Below are positions 34,700-47,057 of a DNA stretch of 64,000 nucleotides, in pieces (position 1 is the first letter of the stretch; the number at the start of each line of letters is the position of its first letter). This stretch comes from Bedellia somnulentella (lineage: Eukaryota; Arthropoda; Insecta; Lepidoptera; Bedelliidae), in assembly GCA_963576735.1 (NCBI GenBank), contig OY755183.1, forward strand, positions 12,481,213-12,545,212, read 5' to 3'. The notes under the pieces were generated by a model. The model did no database searches and was not told where the DNA came from. It saw only the letters and a list, made by a program, of their open reading frames with translations. A program made the position numbers and the translations under genes.

Positions 34700-36260
34700 C
34701 ATCTTAACTACCATCGACGGTAATTATGTCTACTCTAATGTGAAAGGCAGACATAACTATAACTACACAGCTATGAATGTTTTATTACGGTTATGGTTTC
34801 CCTTTTAAGTTTTGATTCAAATGCAGTAATTCCTTGGAGACTTAATGCTATCTTAGAATAACAATTAGTTTTATATAAAAATTTTGGGAATTAAGAGACT
34901 AATAATGGGAATACTTTATAGTGAGAAGTTTCAATATCCGATACAAGTCCGACATTTTTGGAACGAAACCATTACTTACGAATAAGCTCATTTATAATAG
35001 CATATTTCCTATTATAAGATGTTATAAATACAGCAGAAATTGGATAACGTTGATTATTATGATGAACACCAAGTTTAAATCGGTAACTTAATTTTTAACG
35101 GCTTATAATTTCTCTATCATTCGGAGCAAAAATGGAAATCACTTATAAAAATTGATGGTAACATCACAGATAATTAGCACAAACACCATTTCTAATCTGA
35201 AATGCGAGACTATCGCGAATTCAATCATTTTAAGTCTATTAATTTTATAACTTACTATAATACCTTGGAAGTCGACTTAAATTACTCGAGATTAAAGTAA
35301 CCACACACCAATGTAAGACGATCTCTGTCAGTTCCACATATTGCTTTACATACATACACACATATATTCACATTTGAATAGCAATAGGCTAAACTCCATT
35401 TCATTATGTAGGTGTCGTACCTTAAGCCATCTAGCGTTTGAAGAGATTGTTTTCTGTTGTGGTTAAAAGTCCAGAATACCTAATTTATTTCACCTCTGAA
35501 CTCTCTAAAGTGCTTGAATATCGCTACGTTTAGGCCTTAACGATTTATCGGACAAATTTTACTGTAGAAGTAAGTTTTTCTTCAATTAAATTAGTTTCAC
35601 CAATCACCTCAAGACGCAACAGTACAGTTAGTCTAAAATGTCAATCGGGGAAAAGATGGGGTAGTGCTACTTAAGCCTACATTCTATACTGTATGGTAAA
35701 CTGAACACATTACTTTACACAACATTTAAATAAATGTACATTGCGATTTGTCACGTTATGTAATCAATTTCAGTCAGGCAGATTATAGGCAGATTTCTTG
35801 ACAAGAATACTTCAATATTATTTCACCAATTTAATCATATTTTCTAACTCCAATACAATCATGTCACAGTTAAAAAAGCTTTACGAAAAAAGTTATATAA
35901 AAGATAGTACATTTAAAACTTAGTTGATTAACGGTCATGCATGCCTTATGTATGGAATTCTGCCTTTCAGTAAATAGCTCAAGATAAGTGTATGGGAACC
36001 ATGGGTCAGTCTGTGTTGGTCAAATTATGGATAATAGTGACAACAATGGTGGTTGTGATATTGTGATGCAACACAGATTACACGCACACAACTTGTTGAT
36101 CACGAAACATTATAACATAATAACCTGTATTTTACGTGGATTGCTGCGAATTAACCAGCGGAGTTACTCGTAAGAATACAAATATTATTCATAATCTACG
36201 GCTTAGTTATTTGCATTTTATTTTTTGTTTATGTAGTTTATTAACTATTTAAAAGAACTT
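34700..36260. other. Intronic AT-rich stretch
   Basis: One family M scrap near 35640-35693 (GGGGAAAAGATGGGGTAGTG); otherwise unassigned. Confidence 0.45.
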
Positions 36261-36270
36261 TAGTAACACC

Positions 36271-36470
36271 AATAAATAAAGAATAAATAAAGGAAAGAAA
36301 AATTTCGACACAAGCGGGAATCGAACCCGCGACCTCGGGTATACGCCCCCGTCGCTCTATACCCGATATATACGAGTATTGTATTTCGAAATTTTTCGTT
36401 CCTTTATTTATTCTTTATTTATTAGTAATAATCCCCACATAAGGTTTTCATGAACAAAAAGATTTAAATT
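36271..36470 (-). mobile_element. Foldback tRNA-derived SINE, copy 2 with target duplication
   Basis: Inverted arms at 36271-36308 and 36385-36422 share the AAATA-rich stretch and the AAATTTCG core. A tRNA-like piece in minus orientation (TCGAACCCGCGACCTCGGG) sits between, and the tail with CCCCACATAAGGTTTTCAT follows. The insertion is bracketed by TTTAGTAACACC on both sides (ending 36270 and 36480), a clean 12-bp target duplication that fixes the element limits at about 200 bp. Confidence 0.7.
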
Positions 36471-36578
36471 TAGTAACACCATCCCATTTTTGCCCGTTAA
36501 ATTAAAGAATAGGTAATTGGACATTGACTTGGTTGATAAATGAAAATCCATATTTATTACTATTTGTTGCTAATATGC

Positions 36579-36949
36579 GACATGATAGTCCAATGGGTAG
36601 AACACCCGCCAGCAAACAGACAGGCGTGAGTTCAAATCCCGGGTCGGGCCTTCACCAATTTGTCTTTTCTTAAGTTATATGTGTGGTTAATTTATCATGG
36701 CTGTTAAGGGTGAGGGAAAACATCGTGAGGAAACCCACATGACCGGGTTGTATTTAGCCATGTTACAGCGAATTCGTACAAAACGGCCATAGGCCTGCCC
36801 CCTATCACGTAAGTACACTGTCTAAGCAAAACGTGGGTACCTACTTTCGACCCTAGATGGCTCTATCACGTGTTGTTCAGAAGTACTGGTACCTCTGCCA
36901 ACCCCTTCGGGGATAAGCGGCGTGAACGTATATGTTTGTTTATATGTTG
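36579..36949 (+). mobile_element. tRNA-derived SINE (family S1), near full length
   Basis: tRNA-like head (GACATGATAGTCCAATGGGT ... GAGTTCAAATCCCGGG) with box A/B-like motifs, then a body with GAGGGAAAACATCGTGAGG, CCTGCCCCCTATCACGT, CAAAACGTGGGTACC, GCCAACCCCTTCGGGGAT and a GTGAACG + TATG-rich tail. With 54534 and 39501 it defines the about 360-bp family. Confidence 0.8.
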
Positions 36950-36999
36950 CCATAGTAAAAGACAAATTGATTTTATTTATTTACTTTTAAACTATAGTT

Positions 37000-38154
37000 T
37001 CAATAAAATTTTCAAGTTTTATTCAAGAGGAGTTTTGTTTTGTTGATCACAAATGCACGACCAGCAAATTGGTGGCAAAATAAGACAAATATTCTTATAG
37101 TATCCATGTGGTTCAGTATGTTTTATTTATTTATTTATAGCGTTATATTGTCTTGAGTGGGACTAGATACTCCATAGATTTGTAGATTATTTAATCCATC
37201 TATAATAGGTGAATGCTCTTAAACTGCGATAATCTAAATGTAAATAATTCTCACAATTTTAATACTAGATATTGGGAAAGTACAAAAGGAACTGATACCA
37301 TTTAAATTATTTGAGTTCTGTTAATAACCAGAACAATTTTAAAAGAAAGACAGGTAAACTCTAAATACCCCATATAATCTAAATAATCGCTAAAACTAAA
37401 ACCGTTAACCCACTACTAAAAAAATATATGGCATTCGCTTACAGGTCGGAAATTACTGAGGTGATTTAGTTTGTAGGCCGCTTGTAGAACTAAAACGCGC
37501 GCCTGTGGAAAATCTTCATTACCATATCCTAATTAGAAAATTCATTTCAATATGGAATCTTTAAGCTAAATATATTCATGAGGCATTATCGTGGGCGGTG
37601 ACGTGCATCCGTTTTGTAGCACCCGCTATTTTACTATACATCATATTAAATAATTGATATAGTGCTGCCACAAGACGATACAATGTATTAAAATATTTGA
37701 AAATGTGTGTTAGTAATGCTCTTCAATGTTGAACAGTTTTAAAATCAAAACTTAAAAGTTATTTCCAATATAATGGCGACAAATATGTTTTTTTCCTTAT
37801 AAGAAAAAAAAACAATAGAATAAAAATCGGGAACTTAATCGGCACATATTTTATTTGGGTTTCCTTTTCTGTATTATGGAAATGAAACGAGTGTTGAACT
37901 AAATAGTTCACTTAGCAGTGATTGCCCTTTTAAATTAGGGCTAAACTACCTCGCGATTCAGCTAAAGACGCATTTCGGAAAACGACGAGCCAGCTGGCTA
38001 ATACATTAGTTTACGATAACGATGGTTTTAAATTGTTATATTACAAATAACAATTACATGGCTCACTCATTAATATGGGCACCACAATTAACAATTCTAT
38101 TTGGCAACCATTTCCACATAGCATACAGTACTAAACCACCTCCAATCGAGCTAT
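37000..38154. other. Intronic AT-rich stretch
   Basis: A (TTTA)n tract near 37125 and a TTATCGTGGGCGGTG...GTAGCACCCGC segment (37587-37627) resembling 9013-9050; otherwise nothing. Confidence 0.45.
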
Positions 38155-38230
38155 CTAATAATCCCAGCATTTGGCCGCGGGCCGCCGCAAGGCCGTCGAT
38201 TCAGTCAGTGTATTCTGCCGGCTACTGTAC
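38155..38230 (+). promoter_or_regulatory. Small GC-rich block with TCAGTCAGTG
   Basis: GGCCGCGGGCCGCCGCAAGG followed by TCGATTCAGTCAGTGTATTC inside the large nuf-like intron. The GC-rich patch next to an initiator-like TCAGTCAGTG also seen at islet 1 makes a start-site region conceivable. No coding signal. Confidence 0.25.
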
Positions 38231-39161
38231 GTCACACATTTTGCATTCCCACCTCATTTCAATGTGGCTGGCTCACAAGTTGCGTATCCAGCGAATTAAA
38301 AAAACATACACATAGTAATGTCTTCATAGGTTATAGTTAAGTTTTGTGGTTCTCCTTAGTAACATAACATCGTATAAAGTACAAGTGAACCTATATTTTT
38401 TTAAGTGTTTTGTTTTGTGGTGTTTGATAAGTTACCTTGAATATCGACAAAAGAAGTTTGTTCCGACAAATTGGTAGTGAATTAAAGTAAATAGTGTTAC
38501 AAAATACGTTAAGCTGGATCAAAATAGCTATTACATGCATTATAGGAAAAGACCTCACAGGTTTGTTGTTTATGTTTGTAAATTTTTCTTTGGGAAAAAA
38601 TATGTAGAATTCTATCACTTGCTTTGTTTCTTCATGTCAATATTTACTGTTTAGCTTAGAGTGGGAATAATGTATAGTTTGAGATAGACGACATCGTGAG
38701 AGACATTAGAGCACTCACACAACACACAAATACTCCAAAGAGGTAAGCAAAGCTTAACATTATATTTAAACAAATGAATATGCAACTATAACTTTCAATT
38801 TAAGGAAAATATGAATCATGTTATGAACATACATTTTTAATTCAACAAGATTACGGACTTTATTATAATGAATTACTGAAAAAAGAATCCCTCTATTTGA
38901 GTAGAAAAACTTTAATTAGCTAAAAAATATTAATAATGTGCCTATGATAATTAGTAAAGTCCGTACACAATGTACCTCAGGTTAAGATTAGGTCACATTT
39001 TTCTTGTATACGTGTATGGTATTGTATTAATTTGTCATACAAATATAATAATAAGAGTAGTGCACTAAAAAAATGCAGGCCGGTGTGAAAGTAAATTTTA
39101 GTACAGATTCATTTACCTAGTTGGTGTCGTTAGATGACAGATTTGCTATTAACAATTTACA

Positions 39162-39430
39162 CCAATGTGTCCCTCAAAAGTCATATGTGTGGTATGTCTA
39201 TCATGATTGTGAAGGAGTAGGAAAAAATCGTGATGAAACCCACATGGATAGGTTGTGCTTAGTCATGTGACAGTGTATTCGTACAAAACGGCGATTGTCC
39301 GGCTACCTATCATGTGAACTTTCCAAACAAAATTTGGGCAATCTGAACACCAGGTGACATTAACGTCACGTGATGTTCAAAAGCCTTAGCACATCTGCCA
39401 CCCCTGCAGGGATATACGGTATCATCGTTT
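39162..39430 (+). mobile_element. SINE S1 body fragment
   Basis: Headless copy beginning near ACACCAATGTGTC and running through CCCACATGGATAGGTTGTGC to ATATACGGTATC. Diverged. Confidence 0.7.
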
Positions 39431-39500
39431 GACTGTTGATTTCTTTTTGAGTCTCTTTTTAAATTAATTTAAAGTATTACTCCCAAACCATACTTTTTAT

Positions 39501-39876
39501 GACATAACATAAAACATAACATAAACGTTCACGCCGTTTATCCCTGAAGGGGTTGGCAGAGGTGCCAATACTTCTGAACTCACATGGCAGCGCCATCTAG
39601 TGTCCAGAGAAGGTACCCACGTTTTGCTTAGACAGTGTACTCACGTGATAGGGGGCAGGCCTATCGCCGTTTTGTACGAATACACTGTCACATGACTAAG
39701 TACAACTCAGCCATGTGGGTTTCCTCACGATGTTTTTCCTCACCGTTAACAACCATGATAAATTAACCACACATATGACTTTAGAAAAGACAAATTGGTG
39801 TAGGCCCAACCCAGGATTGGAACTCACGCCCTTCTGTTTTCGGGCGGATGTTCTATCCACTGGACTATCATAGCTG
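39501..39876 (-). mobile_element. tRNA-derived SINE (family S1), near full length, inverted
   Basis: Begins with the (CATAA)n complement of the tail and ends with the head complement TGGACTATCATAGC. Lies about 70 bp from an opposite-strand copy. Confidence 0.82.
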
Positions 39877-40933
39877 TGCCGTTTTTTTATGAGTTCATAA
39901 ATAAACGGCATTCAATGCAAATAAACACGCCAAACTAAATTGAATTGAAGCCATAGTTCAAAATGTCGCTTAACGTTAGGGCAAAAGCGCCAAATTAGCT
40001 TTATGGTAAACAATAATATAACCTTATGCCACGAGTAATTGAAGGTCGTAAGTTACTATTATAGAATGTATGTATGTATAAGAAAAGTGCTAAATGTTTT
40101 CAGAACAAAAATCACATAAAATAGTGTATGTATTCGTTGGTTAGCTAGCTCCTTTTCATTGGCAAATGTGAATGAAGGGTATCTCAAATACGCGTCGGTA
40201 TCAAAAATCAATATAAAAACATAAATATAATAAATAGTAAATTTCACCGTTAAGTTCCAAAGGATTTTTAAGTCGTCCAATGATCGATAGTCGATCATAA
40301 CCTCCTTGATAATTTTAGTAAAACTGAAGATATGTTCGTCTTTATTATCATGTTAAACACAAATAATACTACGTATTTCTAATACGATTTGACCACAGTT
40401 TGAGATTGACAATAAATGAATACGTGAAATGAGTTTCATTGATATACGTATTTTAAATGCAGTTTTATGCATTGTTTTTTACTGAGACATTTATTGTTGG
40501 CAAACACGACCTTCATCTTACCGTCAGAGATTAATACATTTTTCGAATAGTACTCCAAAATAATTTTGTTCAAACCAAACGCACATTAAAGAGCCCAATC
40601 CAAAAGGAGCGCATCGACTTTCAAAGCTTACATAACGTACAAACATAAATGTGCATTAAAATTAATACAAGTCGCACATTAACCTGAATCAGTGTGTCCA
40701 TCTAAATCGCAGCACCACCGGACCATGGGAAATTCTGAAATTGACAAATCGTGACCGCCATTTTGAAATGCACATCGCAACTGGAATTCCGATTATTCAG
40801 CCTAGATTACAATGGTAATCGAATTGTTGATGTTTTGCCATTACGAGTAGCGGCTTCACTCTTCTCTGATTTGGTGGTATTTTGTAATCTGAATGATTTT
40901 GAGAACAGAGTTTTGAGTGATAGTGTTATTTCA

Positions 40934-41075
40934 TGATCAGCCAATAGACGTCCACTGCTGGACATAAGCCTCCCCCAAAGTACCCACAACGACTGGTCCT
41001 GTGATGCCCTCAACCATCGGCTTCCCGCGATCTTAACCAAGTCGGTCATCGGTCCACCTTGTGGGAGCCCTGGAT
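40934..41075 (-). pseudogene. RTE-type LINE endonuclease/RT C-terminal fragment
   Basis: The minus strand reads TDLVKIAGSRWLRASQDQSL, the widely seen 'DDLVKIAGSRW...' C-terminus of insect RTE-like elements, and ends at a TGGACGTCTATTGGCTGA-type motif. Confidence 0.7.
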
Positions 41076-41915
41076 AGAGTCTTTTGTATGTTATATTTGC
41101 CTTTTTTGTGATAAATATCTATATGCTTCGTTGTTCGTACAATCAGGGCCACCTTAACCACAAACCACACAGTATAGGGATGCGGGACGTCTAATTCTGG
41201 ACAGATCACTATACGGCCTTGTACTTACGACTATTAACCACAAAAAAGATCCAACTCTTAATAAGATAAGCTCTGAACAATGAGGCAAATTATGTTGAAA
41301 TTGCATGCTACTTCTAATTGCAATAATACGATGGTTTTCTCTAATTAAGCCACTTAATGTCTAGAAATCATTCAGTTGCTAGTTTACACTAGCCATGCGT
41401 CGGGAGACTAACGGGCATCAAAGGTGTTAAGAAAACACTTACATTAGTATCATTTAAAGTAAAACAAGCCATAGAACGCAAAAACACGAAAGAAGGCTAG
41501 GTTTAGTTTAAGTTGGCTCTGATTTGCTAACCATCTGGGGACAAAATATTTTTAACTAATATAGGATCTACCGTTCTTTATAGGTCAATCGTCGTGTTTG
41601 TTTTATTTAAAACATATAAAAAATTATGATTGTATAACATACGTTTTGGTAAAGAACACTAATTTATTTGGACAAGTCGAACATGTTCGTTCAGTAGAAT
41701 GCTCTGAAAGTAAGTGACCGAGATAGTTCGTTATTTGATTAATTGGTTGCACGCGCTATTGCGTCCGAGTGCGTTCTCAGCCTAACAACTTAACTAGCGT
41801 ACACTCGGGAATTTATTTATATTTAAGTGTCATATAAATCAGCATATTTTGATCGCTACTGCGTATTGAAGTTATTATTGTATGTAGAATATACGAAAAA
41901 TTAAGATTTATAAAA

Positions 41916-42153
41916 ACATACATACATATACTCAGGGCTATACATCCCTAGAAGGGTAAGCCCGAGCTTCAGAATACGAAATTCCTCCGCCACTTTTGGA
42001 AATTGGCCCCACCAAAAGAATGTAAAATAAATTGGGTCTCTTAACAGCATCGCTCAAAAATCACTAAAAAAGCTCCAATACCCTGAATCGTCTCGCTTAC
42101 AAACACTCACGGGAAGAAATGGGGTAGGTATTCTAAGCCAGCACTACACAGCT
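41916..42153 (+). mobile_element. Family M copy, full length but diverged
   Basis: ACATACATACATATACTCAG lead to TTCTAAGCCAGCACTACACA. Confidence 0.72.
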
Positions 42154-43627
42154 TAAATAACCATAAGTGGGGTGCTATTCTATAAATTGTATTTGGTTCC
42201 ACGGGAAAAGGTGTCAATAGTACAGTTCTCATTTTAACATCAAAGAAATACTAATGTGCTTTTTTTCCATTAAGAATATTAATACATGACCCCTAAATTA
42301 ATAGATTATAGTGGTCCAATCGTCTCGAACGATGTAAGATATTATTATTGGTCAAGCGAGTGTTTAATTTACATTTTTCTACCGGAATATCTGTGGAATT
42401 TTAATGGTACATTGTTTAAAGATGCGCGAGATTGTTTTGTGTAAAACTACCAGAAGACTGACTCTCTTCCTGAAAAAAAAACATATAATTCACAAATTTT
42501 ATAAAACGAAAAATAGAGCCAAGGTTGTAATGAATGATGCTAAGAACTTACCACATTATATTATCATAGATTCATCTAACCACAAATTCCTTAACGCATG
42601 ACATCAACATCTATGTCCTCCCTCACATAAAAACAAATCTAAATTTTACATTCGCAATAATTACACCCAGCTAACAGGAAACCTAGCATAATGCGTCCGG
42701 TAATAGAATCGTCACTTTCTTGCGCAACGTCACGCTCCGTGGACACCTATGTTCCACCATGCTAGCACCGCCTACTGTGGTTTCCAGTCCATACAAACCT
42801 TTACTGTCATCGATAGAAACGCATGACGCTTTGGTGATTTCGTAAATATAGGGAAATCGGTTGATAGGTTGTTGCAAATGATAGAGCTGTGCTTTTACGG
42901 ATGGTTACATGTCGTATAAATAATTATTGGGCTGATGTCCCTTATGGGGAAGTGAAGCATTTGAACGTTTAATCAAAGTAAATTTTACTACTTATTTGGA
43001 AACTTAAATTGGGTAACTATGACGTTACAGAAAGTCTTTTAAATTATATTCCCGTTGTTTTACTACATTCGGTTTAATTATATAGTCTTTGTTAGTCATA
43101 TGTGATTTAAGCGAGCTTACTAAAACTGTCCACCGAGTATGAACTTATGTGTAAGGAATTGAATAATCTTTTCAAAATAAAAGAGTTATGCTATACTTCA
43201 GTAAAACATCTCACTAGAATGTTAGCTAATTGAATAGAAACATTTCTCTCGGTTAGTAAAGCCTATGATTTATTAAAACATGAACTTAGTTATTTAACAT
43301 TTCAAGATTATTTATATCAAATTAAACTTCCGTAAATCATAAGTAGGTATACAAAGTAATCAGCCCATGACATAGTATTTTGAAAGGCTACAAAATCGTT
43401 CCGCACTTGAGCACATTATGTAAAAAATAAATTCATTCAATACAGTTTACGGCGCGGTAAATAAACTGATAGGCATCTTTGCTGGAGGTACTCGTTCCAT
43501 ACAGGTGATAAGCAGCTAACTTAATTCTGTACCTAGCAATACATGGCTTTTGCAAGGAGCATAATTTTACATGACTCTATTGTACGATACCTATGATATT
43601 ACACAGAAAACTGAACTAGAAACTCAA

Positions 43628-43808
43628 ACGTTCACGCCTTATATCCCCGAATAGGTTAGTAGAGACATAGCCAGTGTAGTCACGTTATAGGGGGCAGGCC
43701 TATCGCCGTTTTGTACGAATACACTGTCATATGGCTAAGTATAACTCGGCCATGTGGGTTTCTTCACGATGTTTTCCCTCACCGTCTTTAGAAAGGACAA
43801 ATTTGTGA
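43628..43808 (-). mobile_element. SINE S1 body fragment
   Basis: ACGTTCACGCCTTATATCCC, GGGGGCAGGCCTATCGCCG and CCATGTGGGTTTCTTCACG in S1 order; internally deleted. Confidence 0.75.
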
Positions 43809-44290
43809 ACAGGAAACTGATGAATTTATAACGTTGACAGACATTAATTTAAATTCCATAAATCCAAAGTTCACTTCCACAAACATGTAACTTTTAATAT
43901 AGGATAGGAATTAAGAAAAAGGATGTTTTTATGAGTTGCTAAGAACGATGACATCCTAATGCCTCATATCTATGAGTCTGTACAGATTCCTGAAAGTAAT
44001 GCTGAATATAGGCTTTATATTGGCAATTTTATTTCTATACGAACTTAATATAAAATTATCTACAACATTTGCAGCTACTTCCTAAAACTTTGCATTGTCT
44101 TGTGCTTTGTAACTGTGTTGTAATAGTAGGTCAGACCGAGTTCCGAACTTGTAACTAATGTGTGACCATCCCATGACTAACGCAACCGCTATAGGGTCTA
44201 TGACCTGACCATCAAGTAACTCTATCACCTCATTGTACCTAATACGGTTGACGAGCTTTTGTTATAGTAAACTGGCGGATTAGAATTGCT

Positions 44291-44388
44291 TGTAGTGTCG
44301 GCTTAGAATAGCACTAAACCTATATCCGCGGGTGTCGTAAGAGATGGCTTACGGTTTTGAAGATTTTTAAGAGATTTCTGGGCGATTA
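44291..44388 (-). mobile_element. Family M copy, left half
   Basis: TGTAGTGTCGGCTTAGAATA to TTTCTGGGCGAT, then unrelated sequence. Confidence 0.62.
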
Positions 44389-45032
44389 CATAATGGAAAT
44401 TTCAAGTCAAGTACATACATATACTCGTAACTAAACAAACCAGCAGTTGTAATTAAAACAGACACAGAGAAATACGTAAGTATTAAAGTCGTTCATTACA
44501 TGTATAACAATATTTTATGAGTAATAATAATAATACATAATAAAATATTATTTAAAAAATCTTTCAGAATAATAAGATCTCTTTCTATTAAGGCTGCGAA
44601 TTCACCGGAGATGTGACTTTTGGGTCTCAAGAACCAATAGAATCGGTTCGTAGAATGGCGCGAATAAATTTTCTCATTCTCTCTCGTAGCCAACTATCGA
44701 TATCCTAGTATTTTAAAGATTCCTGTTTATTAGCGAAAGTACACATTCTTATAATAATTTATCAAGCATCTTCTTTCAGCAACAGATTCCGTAGAACATT
44801 GCCATTGTATCAGCCTAAATTACTTGTTACACAACGGTCTAATAATAAAAAAATCGTTATTTGTACAAATAGAGCGCTAATTGGAACCGCAAAAACACAA
44901 TTTCCTTGTTTCTCTGTTATTCATGTGTAGCCACGTGTATAGGATAAAATGTGAGTGAGTTCATAAATGTTATTATGTACTTAGTTTGTTTTTGGTATAG
45001 ACTTGTAGTATAGTATACTTAAATAAACATAA

Positions 45033-45252
45033 ACATATACTCACGCCATTAGTACCCATTGGGTTAGGCAGAGACTATCGATCGCCACATCGTACGATCC
45101 TGACAAACCTCTCTCGCTTCGTTTTCTTCCATCGTTCTACGCGATGCCGACGCCTACCTTTTTGAGCACACTCTTAATTTAGTCCAAGTGTGTACTCCGT
45201 GGTCGTCCTTTGCTAACGTTACCATCCACACTAGCTCTATAGATCCCTTTTA
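45033..45252 (-). pseudogene. LINE 3'-end fragment ('SIVSAYPNG' type), longest minus copy
   Basis: The complement keeps both the RGRPRR-like and the DRTxWRSIVSA-like parts, with frameshifts. Confidence 0.6.
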
Positions 45253-45319
45253 CCAATTTTATATCATCCATCTATATATGCCTAAAACATTTCAACATTC
45301 CTTTAGTATACTTATAAGA

Positions 45320-45350
45320 AAGAAGAAGAAAGAAAGAAAGAAAAAAAAAT
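45320..45350 (+). repeat. (AAAG)n microsatellite
   Basis: AGAAAGAAGAAGAAAGAAAG followed by poly-A. Confidence 0.85.
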
Positions 45351-45459
45351 TATTTGTAGCCAGTCGCAACATGTAAATATTTTTACAAAATAAATGAAGG
45401 AAAAATCATTTAACAATAAAAACAGTGTCGATCTCACAAAATGCGCGAAAACAACAAAA

Positions 45460-45536
45460 TGGCGTCTGACTCAGCGTTGTCGTTGTGAGTTTTACCTCAC
45501 AACACTGATTTTCAGTCAGCGCCAGACTTGTAGTGA
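45460..45536. repeat. Foldback repeat (TGGCGTCTGACTCAGCG type)
   Basis: GCGTCTGACTCAGCGTTGTC...GTGAG pairs imperfectly with CTCACAACACTGATTTTCAG...GCCAGA around a TTTTAC loop. Confidence 0.6.
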
Positions 45537-46089
45537 CACGGACCGTACATTAATTTAAATCACTACAGCCAATTGATTGTAAAACATAACAAAAAAAATA
45601 TCAGTGCTAAAATGTGCTGATTATGGTACATACACAAATATAATACAAAAGTACTTATAAAAATAAGATATCTTAGTACTTACATACTGAATAAGAATAC
45701 AAATCATATATAGCATATCAATAATAACTTAAATAACAAATACGTTCGCTATATATCTGTTCACAAAAAATACAACTTATAATATGAATTAGTATATTTA
45801 TATTTAATACATGTATATAATATATATTATACAAACAAACATAAGATTAAAATAATTAATGAAAAGAAAACAACATAAACTACTTACAATAATAGTTGCA
45901 GGAAATAGATTATTTAAATTAAATAATACATATTTAAAAATAATATGGATATTATTAACGCATATAGAAAATGGACAGGACAGGAACAGACATTTAGATA
46001 GGCGGATTTTGTTGAGCAAGTAGGTATACTTTTAGCTTACGCTTAAAGGTACCTTTACTTACTACTTTATCGAACAATATATTTGTAAT

Positions 46090-46255
46090 TGATGATGATG
46101 ATCGTTGTGCATCACCGACGGCCAATGAATTTGTGTAGGTCATGGGAAGCTGTTGCATAAGGGTAGCGCAGTACCGGTCGCTGTAGATATCTTCTGGGGT
46201 CTATGTCTACCAGTGGACATCCGTTGGCTGAAATGTGGTCATAATTGTATTATAT
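46090..46255 (+). pseudogene. RTE-type LINE 3' fragment
   Basis: Near its end the plus strand reads VYVYQWTSVG and a stop, matching the 'YVQQWTSIG*' terminus of the same RTE group. 430 bp before exon 5. Confidence 0.55.
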
Positions 46256-46327
46256 ATTGTAATATTTGGTTAGAGTTTGCTTGAGGTTCATAATACGTGT
46301 GACGCATTAAACATTTCTTTACTTCTT

Positions 46328-46415
46328 ACTACTCACGACATTAATTTCTATTGGGGCTTGCAGATACCAGTGATTACCATTTTGTACAAACCCGAGAAAC
46401 CCCTCGCTTTCGATA
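46328..46415 (-). pseudogene. LINE 3'-end fragment ('SIVSAYPNG' type)
   Basis: ACTCACGACATTAATTTCTA, TTTTGTACAAACCCGAG and a GCTTTCG end; strongly diverged. Confidence 0.45.
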
Positions 46416-46683
46416 CAGCCATTAATATTCTCATAAATGGCTCTTTCATTCTTAATACTAAAACTTCCTCTTTATAATGCCTATCAAAGAAGTGTTGGTG
46501 GTGAATTAAAATTATATTGCGAACCATATCACCAAAAAATTGTTTCAGAAGCCATGTTTTAGCCTTACAATAGTAGCCTCCCTAGCCTAAGTACTTATAT
46601 TATAAATAGTGCTAGTCTAAAACGACCCTACTATATCTAAGTAGTCTTGACCCATTCGTCTAACTTATCTGTTTTTGTTTCAG

Positions 46684-46722
46684 TTCCGGAAAAAGACAAC
46701 TTGGATCCAATGTCTTAGCTAG
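46684..46722 (+). CDS. nuf: nuf-like gene, exon 5 of 6 seen (micro-exon)
   Basis: A 39-nt exon between acceptor GTTTTTGTTTCAG and donor CTAG|GTAAGA. It completes His from exon 4 and reads SGKRQLGSNVLA, leaving two bases for the Ser that opens exon 6. Together exons 4-6 read '...SMRHSGKRQLGSNVLASQLYRS', which parallels 'NRKISSTAFGRQLMHSS' in human RAB11FIP4. Like exon 4 it is a multiple of three. It follows a 15.6-kb intron and precedes a 335-bp intron. The exon is too short to be found by ORF length; it is supported by splice sites, phase and homology only. Confidence 0.8.
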   Translation, partial: FRKKTTWIQCLS

Positions 46723-46839
46723 GTAAGATTTCCAATCAACTTTCTTTAAAATAAATATAACCAATTATAAGCAAAGCGTTATAATTCTAATCAAACTTAA
46801 AATGGTCTTAAAGACTTAATAAACGGCCAACATTCGTTT

Positions 46840-46950
46840 GTTACTAGCAGCGCCATCTATTCACCTAATTCTAAACTACAATAAGCGTCGGCGAACACAA
46901 ACCATATTCACCAACAGTTTTCACTATTACGTACAGATGGCGCTACTAAC
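46840..46950. repeat. Inverted-end repeat in intron 5
   Basis: GTTACTAGCAGCGCCATCT at the left and AGATGGCGCTACTAAC at the right are inverted copies about 110 bp apart; a MITE-like insertion filling a third of this 335-bp intron. Confidence 0.5.
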
Positions 46951-47057
46951 TATATTTTTTTAGTTTTACTTTTCCATTTTCTTTCAGTTTAAATTAAATA
47001 TTCCGATTCTGACTATAGTCGATATGAGTTTTCTAATAAAGTATTTGTATTTTCCAG

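Larger units (their letters stand above)
31111..46683 (+). other. Large intron (15.6 kb) of the nuf-like gene
   Basis: The sequence between exons 4 and 5 begins GTAAGT and ends TTTCAG. It is a dense patchwork of microsatellite-linked elements (31508, 32398, 41916, 44291), SINEs (32935, 36579, 39162, 39501, 43628), a foldback tRNA-like SINE (36271), LINE remnants (40934, 45033, 46090, 46328), MITE-like foldbacks and AT-rich filler. I see no additional exon with convincing splice sites and coding bias. A modestly GC-rich block at 38155-38230 is listed separately. Confidence 0.75.

Noticed and set aside
38022..38315. 97-codon plus ORF
   Set aside because: No family resemblance, no splice sites in frame, and only a short GC-rich patch; kept only as a possible regulatory block.
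40751..41049. Overlapping plus and minus ORFs
   Set aside because: The minus one is an RTE LINE remnant extended by chance and the plus one is its shadow.
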